A stretch of 64,000 nucleotides of DNA from Kuschelorhynchus macadamiae (taxonomy: Eukaryota > Arthropoda > Insecta > Coleoptera > Curculionidae), in NCBI GenBank assembly GCA_030620095.1, contig JAUTXW010000056.1, positions 1,518,419-1,582,418 of the forward strand. The letters run 5' to 3'. The translations under genes and the position numbers were made by a program. The notes beneath the pieces were generated by a model that saw only the letters and a program-made list of their open reading frames with translations, was not told the DNA's origin and made no database searches. Shown piece after piece: positions 49,225-61,779 of this stretch (the first letter of the stretch is position 1; the number at the start of each line of letters is the position of its first letter).

Positions 49225-51132
49225 ACCCTTTTCATGACTCAGATGATAGTGATGATCCAGATTATAAAGTGCAATAGAGTTTAAAAAGAATTCTAAGCGT
49301 AATAGTGCATTATTAAAAAGTATAGTTGGAAATTCCCATCATGATAAACAAGGTAATCATTTTTGTTAATAATTGTTTTTAATCGTGTAGCTTAATAATG
49401 GTTTATAAAACTTTTTATAGGGGGATCAGGCTTAAACAATAACGTAGTCGTTAAACCGAGACATGTGACATGGAGAAGGTAGGCCTTCCTCTTAGTAATA
49501 TTTGGTTTATTTCGTAACTTTAAATATTTTTGAGATGATATTGTATTACCAAAAAACGCTAGCGCAAAACTCAGTCGTGGAAAAAAATGTTAGGAAAATA
49601 AAAAGGAACAAGGGTAAAATATACATTAATAGTAAAGGAAAAGTGATTGAAGGAAAAAAGCAAGGCCCTAGATGTCAGTGACGTAACTAATGCTTTGAAA
49701 AATTGACGGAACTAGAGAAAGACAATCTTTTTACCAAGTTTTATAGAATGAAAGATAAGAATATGCAAAACAGTTATTCGGTAACCCTTATAGATGTAAA
49801 AAAAATATCTAGAAGGAGAAAGACCACCGTGGCTGAGACCAAAATGTATTCTTATAGCTATAACATTCATTACAAAAACCATAAAAGTGTGCCGTACAGC
49901 ATTTTGCAATCTACATTTTATTCATAATTCACGAGTATTAAGAATTTGTCAGTCATGAGTTGCTGGCAACTTACTGGAAAAGGATGAACGTGGTAGACAT
50001 CATAATCGCCCTAACAAACTTCAAGAAGAGTTAGTAGCATAAGTCCATGACCATATAAGAGGATTTCCTGTTCGTCAATCCCACTATTCACGAAACAAGG
50101 ACAATACAATACTTCCTTTCAGCTGATTTAAGCGTTAAAAGAATGTACGAAACGTGTGGAACAACATGAACCTGATCAGTACACTAGTTTGCAGCGCCAT
50201 GAAAAGATTAAGGTTCTTTATTTTAGTTAAAGTAAAAATTAGCTTTTTATCCCATGATTTCTATTATAGGTATTTTCCAGAAAATTTTAATCTACGATCA
50301 GACACATGCGCCACCTATAACCAACTAAAACTGCAACTTGAAGCTTGTTCAGAAGAAGAAAAGCAACAAACTACTGTTCAGAAGGAAGTACATATCCGAA
50401 AAGCCCAGGTTTTTTTCGACGATTTGAAGGAAAAAACTGAATTGGCACGTCATAGAAAATCTGTTTCGATTACCAACAAAAGTAAAAATTACCGTTTCCA
50501 GTATTAACTACAGGTGGATATTGTATGCTAGACAAATGGATCTTTAATCAGCTTTTTTGTTCTGCCACTAATAACAAGTCAGTTAGTTATATATTTGACG
50601 AAACCATCGCAAAAAAGGCTCCATATATTCTGTATCTTTTTTGCAGCATTTTATACAAAATTATATAAGCCAGTCAGTAACCACTTTATATATTTTTACT
50701 GACAACTGGGTCAGAATAAAAATGCATTTATGGTCCATTTTTATCGGCTTTAGTCAACAACGGGAGAGTTTCCAAAATAATTCATCATTTGCCAGAACCC
50801 GGTCTTAGCTTTTTGCCTTGTGACCTTTTACAATACCAAAATATCAAATGATCTTATACAATGCCAACTTTCCAGCCAATGTTTTAGTCACTGAAACTCA
50901 TAGTCATGATTCTGTATCTTTATATCCTTTAAATAAATACCCAGGGACCATTATTGATTTAAATAAAGCTCCTTTGGCTAATACAGAAAAATTACCGCTA
51001 AAACCCCAAAAATACGACAGCCTAATGCCATTAGTAAAAAAGTATGTACCTTCTATTTGTCATTCGTTTTTCTATGATGATATTAAAAGAGGAAGTAATG
51101 ATCAAGAACATGAATATCATGATTCAGATTGA
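49225..51132 (+). pseudogene. insect-expanded transposase-like gene with introns (probably the DUF7869 group), broken
   Basis: Pieces follow the order of a large family of insect and crustacean proteins that I associate with the name DUF7869; the label is from memory. An acidic start, HDSDDSDDPDY, lies at 49235. A basic segment YINSKGKVIEGKKQGPRCQC follows at 49620, then FTKFYRMKDKNMQNSY. Next are a HIRGFPVRQSHYSR region (about 50060) and YYRYFPENFNLRSDTCATYN (50262), with a coiled stretch to 50480. Then come FDETIAKKGPY-like text, GQNKNAFMVHF (about 50718), PEPGHSFLPCD (about 50800) and the tail EKLPLKPQKYDSLMPLVKKY (50983). Likely introns remain at 49350-49420 (GTAATC to TTATAG), about 49480-49555 and 50217-50270. 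Stops and frame changes break it. Function is inferred as transposase-related; it is not retroposed. Confidence 0.7.
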
Positions 51133-51589
51133 TTTTCATGGATTAACCATTTTTCTTTATGTCCCCTTATTTTAGTATTAATTATAAGAAGCAATAGTGT
51201 TACAGGAATTTTTTATATCATAAATAAATTCGTTTAGAAAACATTTTCATAACTTTTTACTTTTATTTCAACAATTTTTCTTATTTTGGTATCAAGAATC
51301 GGCTCTGTGCTAGATAAACTAATAAATTAAACAAAAACTAAAATCAAGATTTGGATTCAACTTCTACAAACGAGTGCCTATTGGTCACAGTAAATGAATA
51401 TAAACCCATGTTAATGTTACAAATTACCATGGGAAACTGACAAGTTTTTCTCGTTTTTCTCAAAACTATGTAGTCCGCAGGTAGACGGTTATTGCGTCAA
51501 GCCCTTCAATTTAGATTGAATCTATTCTTGCTCGAAAATTTTGTTAACGTACCATATATTAAATTTAGAAGAAAATTTCAATGCCATTG

Positions 51590-52200
51590 AGAATTTTGGT
51601 TTCGGGAGATTTCAATGTTGATTTTACTAAAGTAAATGATAGTTATAGTAACACTGAGATGTTAACTCAACTATTTTTTTCTTTTGGTTTCACCTAGCTC
51701 ATACACAGCCCAACTCGTGAAAAGTAAATTGTATAGACAACATTTTTATTAATTTTGAAATAAATGGGGTTTAAGATGGGGTGTTCTGATCGCAAGACTC
51801 AGATTATGGAAGAGGGATTTGTCTCAATGGGAGTGCAGATGTGTAAACGTATATATTATCAAGATAAACATCAAACCTTTTATAATTACCTTTCACAAGA
51901 AAGTTGGCAAAATGTATATGAGGCTAATCTAGTCGAGTTGAAATATATATCTTTTCATGAGACTTGTCATTATTTTTACATGTACTTTCCACTAAAATTA
52001 AATAATAACTGGGGCTACAAAAATTTAGTATGAATGGTTGGGTTACTGATGAGGTTAGGACAGTAAAGCAAACAGTTATGTTATGCTATGAATGCTTTTG
52101 TTGCAGTAAAACCTTATCTTTTTATTGCATGTTCTTTCGACTTTCTTCGTCCTTTGGGAAATATGTTAAAAAGAAATGAACCTTAGATCCTTACAGATAG
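51590..52200 (+). pseudogene. non-LTR retrotransposon endonuclease fragment
   Basis: Plus-strand pieces read ILVSGDFNVDFTKVNDSYSN and TQLFFSFGF, then HSPTREK (51590-51725). SDRKTQIMEEGFV follows at 51785, in the position of the usual LSDH motif, with Arg in place of His. Further on are YLSQESWQNVYEAN (51890) and NGWVTDEVR (52035), the linker preceding an RT. The RT itself is absent or unrecognisable. It is from a different copy than the one at 22.7-26.6 kb. Confidence 0.75.
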
Positions 52201-52770
52201 TTTCCATTGCAGTTAGGTACACGACAAATAAAGGGCATTGTTCTAAATTAAAAGATTTCTATGAAAATCCACTTCTTATTAGAATTCAAGTGTTAACCTC
52301 ACTACCACAAACTCCTATTTGTACTAAAGTTTTATAGCACCAGTCACAAAACTAATAGCACTAACACAAATATGTACAGAAATAGTTAAAAACTACTAAT
52401 GGTCTAATTTTTTTTTTGTAAAAATGAATGCAAAAAACGCGCCTTAAATGAATTTACGGATAGCAGTTAACTACAAAAATTAACTACTAGTGATGACTCA
52501 TCAGCTGTCAACGGCTGTTTCCAGGCTTTCTGGTAGAAAAATGGGAGACTATAATGTAAGGCTATGGTACATAAAAGTCACTTTATCACATTCACTCTCA
52601 TTATGTTTATAATTTGTTTATATGTTTAAGTTTGATTGTTTGAGAAACGTTATTAGAGCTATGTATATACTACTTCCCGGTTGGAAGCCAACGGTTTATT
52701 TAACCAAACTGGATCACTGTATTCCGAGGCAGGTATGGTCCACATAAGCTACTGGCCGTGAACAGAGTAG
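52201..52770. other. intergenic DNA
   Basis: Possibly further decayed retrotransposon sequence just after 52200; otherwise nothing recognised. Confidence 0.35.
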
Positions 52771-53277
52771 TGTATAGTGCGATAAATTTATCTTGACATT
52801 TTAATCTGCTGTATCGTCTTTAGTATTAAAGTCAGCCATATGAACGAAAAAACAAATTGTAGAGTCGCTTGACAATTTTTTTCCTATTAATAAAATAGAC
52901 CAAAAGCTATCAATTTTACAAGATACTACCATAAGTTGTATTTTTTTAAACGGAACATCCTGTATATTATTTGTCTACTATATCTTGTGGCAGGGTGTTT
53001 TTTAAATTTCTCGGGTGTGCTTGAAGATAAAGTTATTAAATCGGATATTTTTAAAATCTGCAGGAAGAAACCCATTTGACATATAATCTATACAAGGTGT
53101 CCTATTTAAGAAACTTATGGTGATACCTGATAGTCTTTTGTTTTTATTCCGATTACTCGAAAAAAAAAACTTGTTAAGCAACCCTACAATTTGTTTTTTC
53201 GTTCATATGGGTAACTTTAATACTAAAAGAGATATAATAGTTTAAAATGTTATCAAGATAAATTGATAGAACTATAC
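52771..53277. repeat. long foldback element, about 507 bp
   Basis: The whole segment is close to a palindrome with a centre near 53020. Outer arms pair TTTAGTATTAAAGT with ACTTTAATACTAAA and CATATGAACGAAAAAACAAA with its complement at about 53190-53215. They continue outward through AAATTTATCTTGA and inward through ACCATAAGTT and a TCCTGTATA/TATACAAGG pair. The TGTATA-type motif recalls mariner-group MITEs. No coding capacity. Confidence 0.85.
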
Positions 53278-55254
53278 AATGTAATTTACTCAGTGTGTAA
53301 AGTGATTTATACATCCACAATCTTAATCCATTTCTGTTTTAATGTTTTTGTTTTAATCTATCAAAATTAAAGTAGGGAATTTTGAATGCTCCTGTCGTAA
53401 TATTTCCTTGTTCGTAAGTAACTACGCTCAGTGTCTTTTAGTATAGTGATTGCATTCAATTAGCAGTTTTTGAAAGGAATATATAAGTACACACTGATAC
53501 GACTGATTTGCGGTTAACGTCAAATTGATCATTATTATAAGGACGTGTAAAGAACTTGGCATAATTTTTCTCATATATTTACATGTACATGTTATAGTGT
53601 CATTTATAACAATCTGCTATCAAGAATATTTCCTTTATCTCAGGTTTCAGTTAGCAAACATATTAATTTGCACTTACGGTACAAAATTAGCGACAAAATT
53701 ATATCTTGTGTCATAAACTACGCAATCTATCACTCAGCCGACAATTTTCGATCAAAGCAGCTGAAAAAACATACAAATTATCACATTACTTTTTAATATT
53801 GTATAATTAGTAGCTACTAGTCTCCAAGCGAAAAGAAATTATCACGAACGTTTCTCGTATTTTAACTGAATATACCCGCATATGTTAAGTTATAATAGTA
53901 GATAATAAATGAAAACCTATAAATTACGACCTATTCCGATTACATTACGCATGTTGCTGTAGTAAATGGTATAAATTTCATTGTGTAATGACTTTTTTTT
54001 CTGACAGGAATTCTATATTATAAGGAAAATTTATTAGTAGCCTCGTTCTGGAAAAACATATAAATTAAGTACATATGTATCTTATTTGTGTAATATGTAA
54101 AATAAATTGGCGTAGCAATAAAATATACAAAATATATTTTAATTTTATGTGCTACATCACAACAGTTTTAAAAATTGCTGTACTTTCCAATATGTTTATA
54201 TACATAGTTTTCGCTAGTAAAAGTAACTTATATACAGGGTGACTAAAATACTTATTTTTTATTTTAGTCCCAGCAGTAAGTTCAGTAATATTATAAGATT
54301 TTAAAGATATTTTAATTTCTAATATCAAATAGGAAATATTCATGTTTTTTGGATAAAAAAAGTTACCCTATATTTTTTGCTAAACATGTATTACTTATCT
54401 AATAAATGATATATGCTAAAATCTTATCTATTTTTTAAAATTTAAACAGTAACATTAATTGTCTAAAAATACACCTGAATTTAAAAAATATTGGTTGGCA
54501 CGGGTCCTCAGTCGTGCTTTAATATCCGATAAAGAAAAATGTGTCTTGAAATATCACTAATTTAAACTTTACCACCGAATATTAACAAGTCAAAAAGGAG
54601 CACTCGAAGCTCCTCCCCTTGTTATGCCTATCTCACTCGAATATCGGATGCTATGCTTTTTCGATCCCTCGAAGTCGCTGCCGGGCGAGATGCATAAACC
54701 GGTTGTCCGTCGTATAATATAAGTGTTGAAATATACCACCAAACATTAATATATACCATTGTCTTTATATTTGCCGGCGCGCGGCGTGAAATAAATTAAA
54801 ATAAGCGTTTACCGACTTACTTAGTGTTTTGTGCTTGGTAAACGGCTGAAAAATTACGATTAACTCCGTTCTAGCTTTATGGGAAACTTTAAAACGCAAA
54901 AATTATTCATTTCTTTTAACAAGAAACCTTAATCAGGATATCCTCGAATTGTTTTTTGACATGATAAGAAATGATGGCGGAAATTCGAGAAATCCAACCC
55001 CAATACAATTTTGTAAGGCTGTCAAGAAATTGTTTACTCAAAATATCTTAATGAGGTTGAAGTTGCAAAATGTATCCAATATATTAATAAAGTTTTGGTT
55101 AATGTAACTCCTTATATGATCGAAGAATATAAAAATATCTATGTACTAGTAATGACAAAAAATAGTTCTTTAAAAGTGTTTGCATGTGACTATATAAATC
55201 TTTCAAGTACGTATAGCAATGCTGTAGTGTTTACATTACTGGCTATCTATTAAA
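53278..55254. other. AT-rich intergenic DNA with small palindrome and CpG-rich patch
   Basis: At 54236-54275 ACAGGGTGACTAAAATA runs into an inverted ATTTTAGTCC, like a mariner-type end or a tiny foldback. The part 54590-54830 is CpG-rich without a recognised frame. Nothing else supported. Confidence 0.4.
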
Positions 55255-56290
55255 AAATCGGTAAATTTTCTTAGGCCCGAACTTCTCTCGTTATAAATCT
55301 TTTCTTTTATTAGGAATAGCAAAAAGTGGCCCAATTTAATTCAGTATAATAGTCATTACTATTTTTTAAACATTTTTATTGGGTGCCATTTTTTTCCATC
55401 ATATTGGATTCATCCCAATATTTTACTAGTTTCTACCTATGCCACACTTGATTTTTGGGCATAATTAAAAATAAATTGACAACGGCATTTTGTTACGTCA
55501 TGTTGTATTCTGCCAGTTTATACCGAGGTTTATCCCTATATCACATTTAATTTTTATATAAAATTTAATGTCAATTGAATTTTTAAAAAAATATTAGCCG
55601 TCATTTTGTTCCACCATCTTGAATTCGTACCACAACTTTACCAGTTTGTCTCTATATCACATTTATTGCTTGCCTAAAATTTGAAATTAATCTAATAAGT
55701 AGTTTTTCAGGCCAATTTTTTAAATATTTTATTAGGCCACCATTCGGTTTTGCTCTCCTTTATTCATACCAAAATATTACCAGTTTATTCCTAACACTTG
55801 ATGTTTGTGCAAAATTTGAGGAAATTGAATAATTAGTTTTTTTATAATAGTTTTTTAACGTTTCACTAGTCCGCCATTTTGTTCCGGCATATTGGATTTT
55901 CACCAATATATTACCAGGTCATCTCCATATGACTCTTAATTTTTACCTAAAATAGAAATTAATCTGATGAGTAGCTTTTAAGCTATGTCACGAACTGACA
56001 GACAAATTGACAGACGGACCGACGGAATTGATGAAACATATTTTTTGGCATCTAGGGACGCTAAAACATGAAAATATGTAAAACCTAAAAAGGTGATTTT
56101 TTTTCATTACAAATATTTTATTTGGCCGCCGTTTTGTTCCTCCTCCATCTTGAATTAGTACCACAAGTTTACTAGTTTATCTCTGTACTAGAATTAGTTT
56201 TTATGGCTGAATTTTTAAATACCTTATTAAGCTGCCATTTTGTTCCGCCATCTTGGATTCAAATTTTCAACAATTAATTCCCTTTTTTAC
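55255..56290 (+). repeat. YY1-motif repeat family, copy 3 (plus, with 5' module)
   Basis: It starts with a 5' module (AATCGGTAAATTTTCTTAGG, CTCGTTA, TAATTCAGTA) also found at 57795 and, inverted, at 60895. Seven units follow, with motifs near 55383, 55483, 55597, 55735, 55870, 56130 and 56232. A GACAGAC module and an ACGGAATTGATGAAACATAT run lie at 55995-56045. Confidence 0.85.
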
Positions 56291-57392
56291 TTAATTTTTG
56301 CAAACAGTAATAATTATATTAAGATCTATTAATTAAACAACTTGACGTTTTCCCTTATTTTCTTTTATGGATAGATATTTTTAAACTCGTTTTTAAATCA
56401 CTCCGGTAAGTGACCGTTTATTCTTTTTAATCGCTCGGAATCGTCGGCGCGTTATTGTACGCATAACATAAATGTTCCGACGGACTGTGTCCCTTCTTGT
56501 CTTGTTAATGTTCGGCGACTTTAATTAGTGTTAGTTATAGCGTAATTATCAAGCAAAACAGGTAATAATTTATATCTTAAAAAAAGATGTTTTTTGCTAC
56601 TTATAAAGATAATAAAAGTATCTAGGTATATAGCATCTTAGTTTATTTCTAATGGCCGAAAAATTATATCTTAGAATACTTTTCGGTATTTATAGTTAAA
56701 TGCTTTCTGCTTAAAGAACTCTAGCTAAGACCAAAAAGTCCTTCAACTAAGCAAAATATCTAAATAAAAATACAAATAATAAAATATATAAAAGAAGTTA
56801 AACTGCAGCACTAAATGCACAGTCGATTCGATACTCGGTGACTGTCCAAAAACCAGTATTTAAAAATTAAAAATTTTACATTATCTAGTGTTTTTAAAAC
56901 GGCACCTAATAAAATTTTTGAACGTTACAGGGTGAACTGTGAGTTCTTCCTTCTGGCACGTTTTTAAGAATCCAAGATATTTTGAATATCATATATAGTC
57001 TTTTTATAGTTACATTTTCTAATTTGCAGAGTCAAAAGTGTAAAGTAAAAAGTAAGTATATATTATATAAAATATTAGAGAAGTCATTTATTTTATCAAT
57101 ATGATAGCAGGACAAGCCTATACCGGGTGCTACAAAACAGAGATTCGCCCATATCCTTATAACTTTTTGATTTTCTAATATATTTAATTGAAATTTTCTG
57201 TGCACGTATTTAATAATAACCTACATTTTTAACCAGCAGCGTTGAAATATCTACATCACTAAAAAATCTTATTCAGTTTCTGAGTTTTTTCTAAAAACAA
57301 ATTTCTATATTTTTTTTAATGAAATACTCTGTATATTTTCACAATTTCTATTCCTTATGACATTCTAAGTATATTCATGTTATAATGATCAG
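56291..57392. other. AT-rich intergenic DNA
   Basis: A segment 57117-57349 (start ACCGGGTGCTACAAAACAG, end GAAATACTCTGTATATTTTC) looks like a common insect interspersed repeat but I could not define it. Nothing else seen. Confidence 0.4.
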
Positions 57393-57600
57393 CAGTGGCG
57401 TAGCTATACCCCTGCCAGCTCCATCAATGCGGGGGATAGAGGGCCCGGCGGCGGTAATGTGTAATGGACCCCAAGAAAAACTATGATTCAACTTTTTTTT
57501 AGTTATCAGTTATGTGCCCACTCTGTTTGACTTGCAGGGCCACCGTAAGAGCGCGTGAGCTACTCTAAAGGGATTTGTTGCGTTGGGGGAAAATAAAAAC
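57393..57600. mobile_element. hAT-type terminus, fragment
   Basis: CAGTGGCGTAGCTATACCCC at 57393 matches the right end of the MITE at 11971-12240 (CAGTGGCGTAACTAT, read inward) and is followed by similar G- and C-rich sequence. The opposite end is missing, so the boundary is a guess. Confidence 0.5.
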
Positions 57601-57794
57601 ATAATAAAATAAGAAAATTTACTTTTATACAATTCGAATTTTTAATTTTCAAAGGATTTGCAACGAACAAGGCACTAAAAATTTCCTACTGAAAAAAAAA
57701 CGAGATTCGATCCATCTAATATTGATTCCATATTATCAGTGAAGATATTAATTGTTGTACTTAATATCAATGAGGATTGATATACAAATTTACG

Positions 57795-58440
57795 ATATTA
57801 AAAATCGGTAAACTCCTTAACCCAAAACTTTCCTCGTTAAGAATATTTTCTTTTATTAGAATTAGTGAAGTTTGACTTATTTTAATTCAGTACATAGTCT
57901 CTTACGTCTTGGGCGCCGTTGTGTTCCACCGTATTGGCTATGTACCAATATTTTACCAGTTTCTGCCTATGCCACACTTGATTTTTTAAAATATAATTTA
58001 AAATAAATTAAATTAGCAAGTCTTTACTCCGACTTTTTTTTAATTTCGTTAGACCACCATTTTGTCCCGCCATTTGAAATTCATACTAAATTTTTAACAG
58101 TGTATCAACGTATAACATATATATTTCTTGTAAAAACATTAAAGTCCATTGAATAAGATGTTTCTTCACTTTACCGTTTAAATAGTCTATTTCGCCGCCA
58201 CTTTATTCCTCTATCTTGAATTCGCACTACAATTTTTACCAGTTTATTTCTATATCACACTTACTTCAAACTTTTAGAGGTCATTTATTTTGCCGTCTGA
58301 TATCGTACCAAAATGTTACCAGTTCATTCGGATACTTGATTTTTGTGCAACACTTGAGGAAAATTGGATAATTAGGACACCATTTTGTTCCCACATATTA
58401 GATTTTTACCAAAATATAACCAGGTCATCCCCAATCAATA
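57795..58440 (+). repeat. YY1-motif repeat family, copy 4 (plus, with 5' module)
   Basis: The 5' module begins AAAAATCGGTAAACTCC. About five decayed units follow, for example CGCCGTTGTGTTCCACC (57912), CCACCATTTTGTCCCGCC (58056) and GCCGCCACTTTATTCC (58195). It meets copy 5 head-on at about 58440. Confidence 0.8.
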
Positions 58441-59565
58441 TTATGTTGGAACTGGTAATATTTTGATACGAATCTAAGATGGCGGAACAGCATGGCGGCT
58501 TAAAAAAATTTGGTAAATTGATAATTTACATTTTAAAAAAAAAGCACTGACCTGTCGAAATTATTTTCGATTAATGTTTTGATATGTCTTTTATTTAGGT
58601 ATATTTTGTTTTGTCCATAAAATTGTAAAATTTTTCTGCGGCAATAAAGCATACTTTTGTTTGTTTGTTTGTAATTCAGCCTAAAAAACTACTTAATTGA
58701 ATAATTTCAAATTGTGTATCATAGCTAATTGTGGTATAAGGGTCAACTAGCAAAATTGTGGTACTAATTCAAGATGGCTGAACAAAATGGTGGCCAAAAT
58801 CACCCTCTAAGGTTTTACAAATGTTCACATTTTAGCGTCCCTAGAGGCCAAAAAGTATATTTTATCATTTCCGTCGGCCCGTCTGTCGGTCTGTCGGTCT
58901 GTCCGTCTGGTCTGCCAGTTCGCAGCATAGCTTAAAAACTGGCCCGATTGACTTTAAATTTTGACCAAAAACTTAAAGTCATATGGGTATAATCTGGTAA
59001 TATTTTGGTAAATCGAGTATGGCAAAACAAAATGGCGGTCTAGTGAAATGTTAAAAAAATTATTATAAAATAACTGCTTATCCAATTTATTCCAAATTTT
59101 GCATAAACATCAAGTATTATGTTGGAATCAACTGGTAAAATTTTGGTACGAACCCAAGACGGCGAAACAAAATGGTGGTATAAGGAAATATTTAAAAATT
59201 CAGCCTGAAAAACTACTTACTGTATTGATTTCAAATTGTGTGCCGTAACTGATTTTGGTATAGGGATCAACTTAGTAAAACTCTGCTACTAATTCAAGAT
59301 GGCGAAACAAAATGGCAGCCAAATAAAATATTTGTAATCGTGAAAAAATCACCCACTTCACGTTTTAGCGTTCCTAGATGCCAAAAAACATGTTTTATCA
59401 ATTCCGTCGGTCCGTCTGTCGGTCTGTCTGTCTATCTGTCAGTTCACGACATAGCTCAAATACTACTTAGCCGATTGACTTTGGCCAAAGATTAAGGGTC
59501 ATATTGGGATGATCTGGTTATATTTTGGTAAAAATCCAATATGGCGGAAGAATGTTGAAAAATTT
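58441..59565 (-). repeat. YY1-motif repeat family, copy 5 (minus)
   Basis: The best-preserved minus copy. Units carry AAGATGGCGGAACAGCATGG (58478), AAGATGGCTGAACAAAATGG (58772), ACAAAATGGCGGTCTAGTG (59027), ACAAAATGGTGGTA (59167) and AAGATGGCGAAACAAAATGG (59297). Two GACAGAC-type modules in complement (GTCGGTCTGTC, about 58890 and 59415) mark two element ends, so this is at least two tandem or nested copies. Confidence 0.85.
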
Positions 59566-60512
59566 TGTATTATTTGGGGTTAAGATCCATTAAAGAAAAC
59601 AAAAGTATATTCGAAATAGTCGACGTTTCGCAACTTTATTGTTGCATCCTCAGAACACATAGATTCTATATCCTGCATGAAACCCATATTATCAGTCTTT
59701 ACCTACTCCGTTGATCCGCAGATATTTCCCAGATATTAAGTTTCTAAAAGGTTAACGATCCTCTTGTTGTTATGTTAGAGTGGTGTATTATTTCGGGTTA
59801 GGATCCAGTAAAAAAACAAAAGACTCTTTTTAAATTGTCGACGTTTCGCAACTTAATTTTTCCATCCTCAGAACACATAGACTCTGTATCCTGCATGAAA
59901 CACTTATTATCAGTCTTTACCTACTCCGTTGGTCCGCAGATATTTTCCAGATATTAAGTTTCTAAATGGTTTTAGTTAACGATCTTCTTGTTGTTATGTT
60001 AGAGTGGTGTATTTTTTGGGTTATGTTTCAGTAAAAAAAAAACGACTTTTTTAAATTGTCGACGTTTCGTAACTTTATTGTTGCATCCTCAGGACACATA
60101 TATCGATTTGATATCCTGCATGAAATCCTTATTATTAGTTTTAACTACTCCGTTGGTTCGCAGACAGTTCCCAGATATTATGTATCTAAATGGTTTTCGT
60201 TAACGATCTTGTTATGTTAGAGTGGTGTATTATTTGGGGTTAGGGAATATCTGCGGACCAATGGAGTAGGTAAAAACTGACAATATGGGTTTCATGCAGG
60301 ATATAAAATCTGTGTCCTGAGGATGCAGCAATAAAGTGGCAATACGTCGACAATTTAAAAAAATGCTTTTGTTTTTTATTTACTGGATCCTAACTCCAAA
60401 CAATACACCACTCTAACATAACAACAAGAGGATCGTTAACGAAAACCATTTAGAATCTGGGCAATATCTGAGGGCCAATGGAATAGGTAAAGACTGATAA
60501 TATGGGTTTCAA
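59566..60512. repeat. tandem array of about 220-bp units with hammerhead-like cores
   Basis: Three direct units are followed by one inverted unit and part of another. The landmark GTCGAC is at 59619, 59837 and 60058 (spacings 218 and 221) and, inverted, at 60346. Each unit also has TCCTGCATGAAA, CTACTCCGTTGG, TTAACGATC and GTTATGTTAGAGTGGTGTAT. Read on the minus strand, the GTCGAC-side segment of the first unit gives CUGAGGA, U, GCAAC-AAUAAA-GUUGC, GAAAC, GUC. That has the hammerhead core CUGANGA, a 5-bp stem II and the GAAA and GUC elements, but no loop for stem III. Units 2 and 3 have mutated stem II or core. The layout recalls Penelope-like pseudo-LTRs, retrozymes and hammerhead satellites. 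No protein is encoded. Confidence 0.72.
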
Positions 60513-60895
60513 TTTAAGATGGCGAAGCGAAATGGCGGCCATATAATAATAAATAATTAAGAAAATAACATAAAAAAAAATTTTGTTCAATTGACTTTAA
60601 ATTTTGCAGAAAAATTTAATGTAAAAATAGGAAAAACGTACGAATTCTACATTTTAATGTAAAAACTACTTATTAAATTTATTTTAAATTATGCCCAAAA
60701 GCCAAGTGTGGCATAGGTAGAAAAAAAATGGTAAAATATTGGTAGGGACCAATATGATGAAACAAAATGGCGCCCAGTAAAAATTAAAAAACTGTGGCTA
60801 TGTACTGCACTAAAAAGGGTTCCACTTCACTATTCCCAATAAGTTAAAAAAAATCATAACGAGGGAAATTCCCGGTAAAGCAAATTTACACATTT
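60513..60895 (-). repeat. YY1-motif repeat family, copy 6 (minus, with 5' module)
   Basis: AAGATGGCGAAGCGAAATGG at 60517 and CAAAATGGCGCCC at 60762 are unit motifs. The inverted 5' module (AACGAGGGAAATTCCCGGTA) ends at about 60895. Confidence 0.8.
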
Positions 60896-61200
60896 TTTAG
60901 GCTAATTTTTAAATATTTTATTGTGCTGCCATTTTGATTTACCATCTCCTTATTCATACTAAAATTTTACCTGTTCATTCGTAAATAAAACTTTACTTTT
61001 TTTGCAAAATTTCTCGTAAATGGCATTAGTTGTATTTAAGTAATAATTATTTTTAACAATTCACTAGACCGCCATTTTGAATCGCCGTCTTGAATTAGTA
61101 TCAAAAGATTTCGGTTTCATTCCTACTTTCAGGTAAATTGCGTAATTATTTTTTTAGTAATAATTTTTTTTAACATTTCACTAGGCCGTCGTTTTTAATT
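60896..61200 (+). repeat. YY1-motif repeat family, copy 7 (plus)
   Basis: Three units, with GCTGCCATTTTGATTTACC (60926), GACCGCCATTTTGAATCGCC (61068) and a decayed GGCCGTCGTTTT (61183). Confidence 0.75.
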
Positions 61201-61779
61201 TTTTAACAATGTGTTAAATTTCAGGTTTTGAAATTTCTGTTGTTTCATTACAAAATTAATATCAAATATAACTGAGTGTTTTACAAAACATGCCTTAACG
61301 TTTAAACGGAGATTCTTTGTAGGAAAATAAGATGAAAAGTTCATATGACCATGGGTCCGCAGATTAAAATTCTAATTAACAAAAATTTAAAAACCAATAT
61401 GACTTTACTTAGTTACACGGAAACAATAAGAACTATTAAGATTTGGAACAACCTCATAGGTATCTAAGGGTTATAGTTTTAAAGTAATCAACATTTTAGG
61501 ATTAAAAATTTCAATATATCTTTTTGGAAGGTCTTATCAACCCAAATTCAGACTCAAAATATGAGGATGTTAATATTATTACTCATTTACAAATGACGGC
61601 TATTTGTAATTGTAGCAGAACCTAAATATATGCAGATTAAAAATTCTTGAAAACTTAGAGAACTCAAGTATTTTTTTTTCTCAAGTGATCCTTAATTGAG
61701 ATGTCCGTATCAACGTCAGAATTAAATATTGTATGCTTTTTTTACAGAGCGTTATCATTTCAAATAAATTCTAATTTTT
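61201..61779. other. AT-rich intergenic DNA
   Basis: Nothing recognised. Confidence 0.4.
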
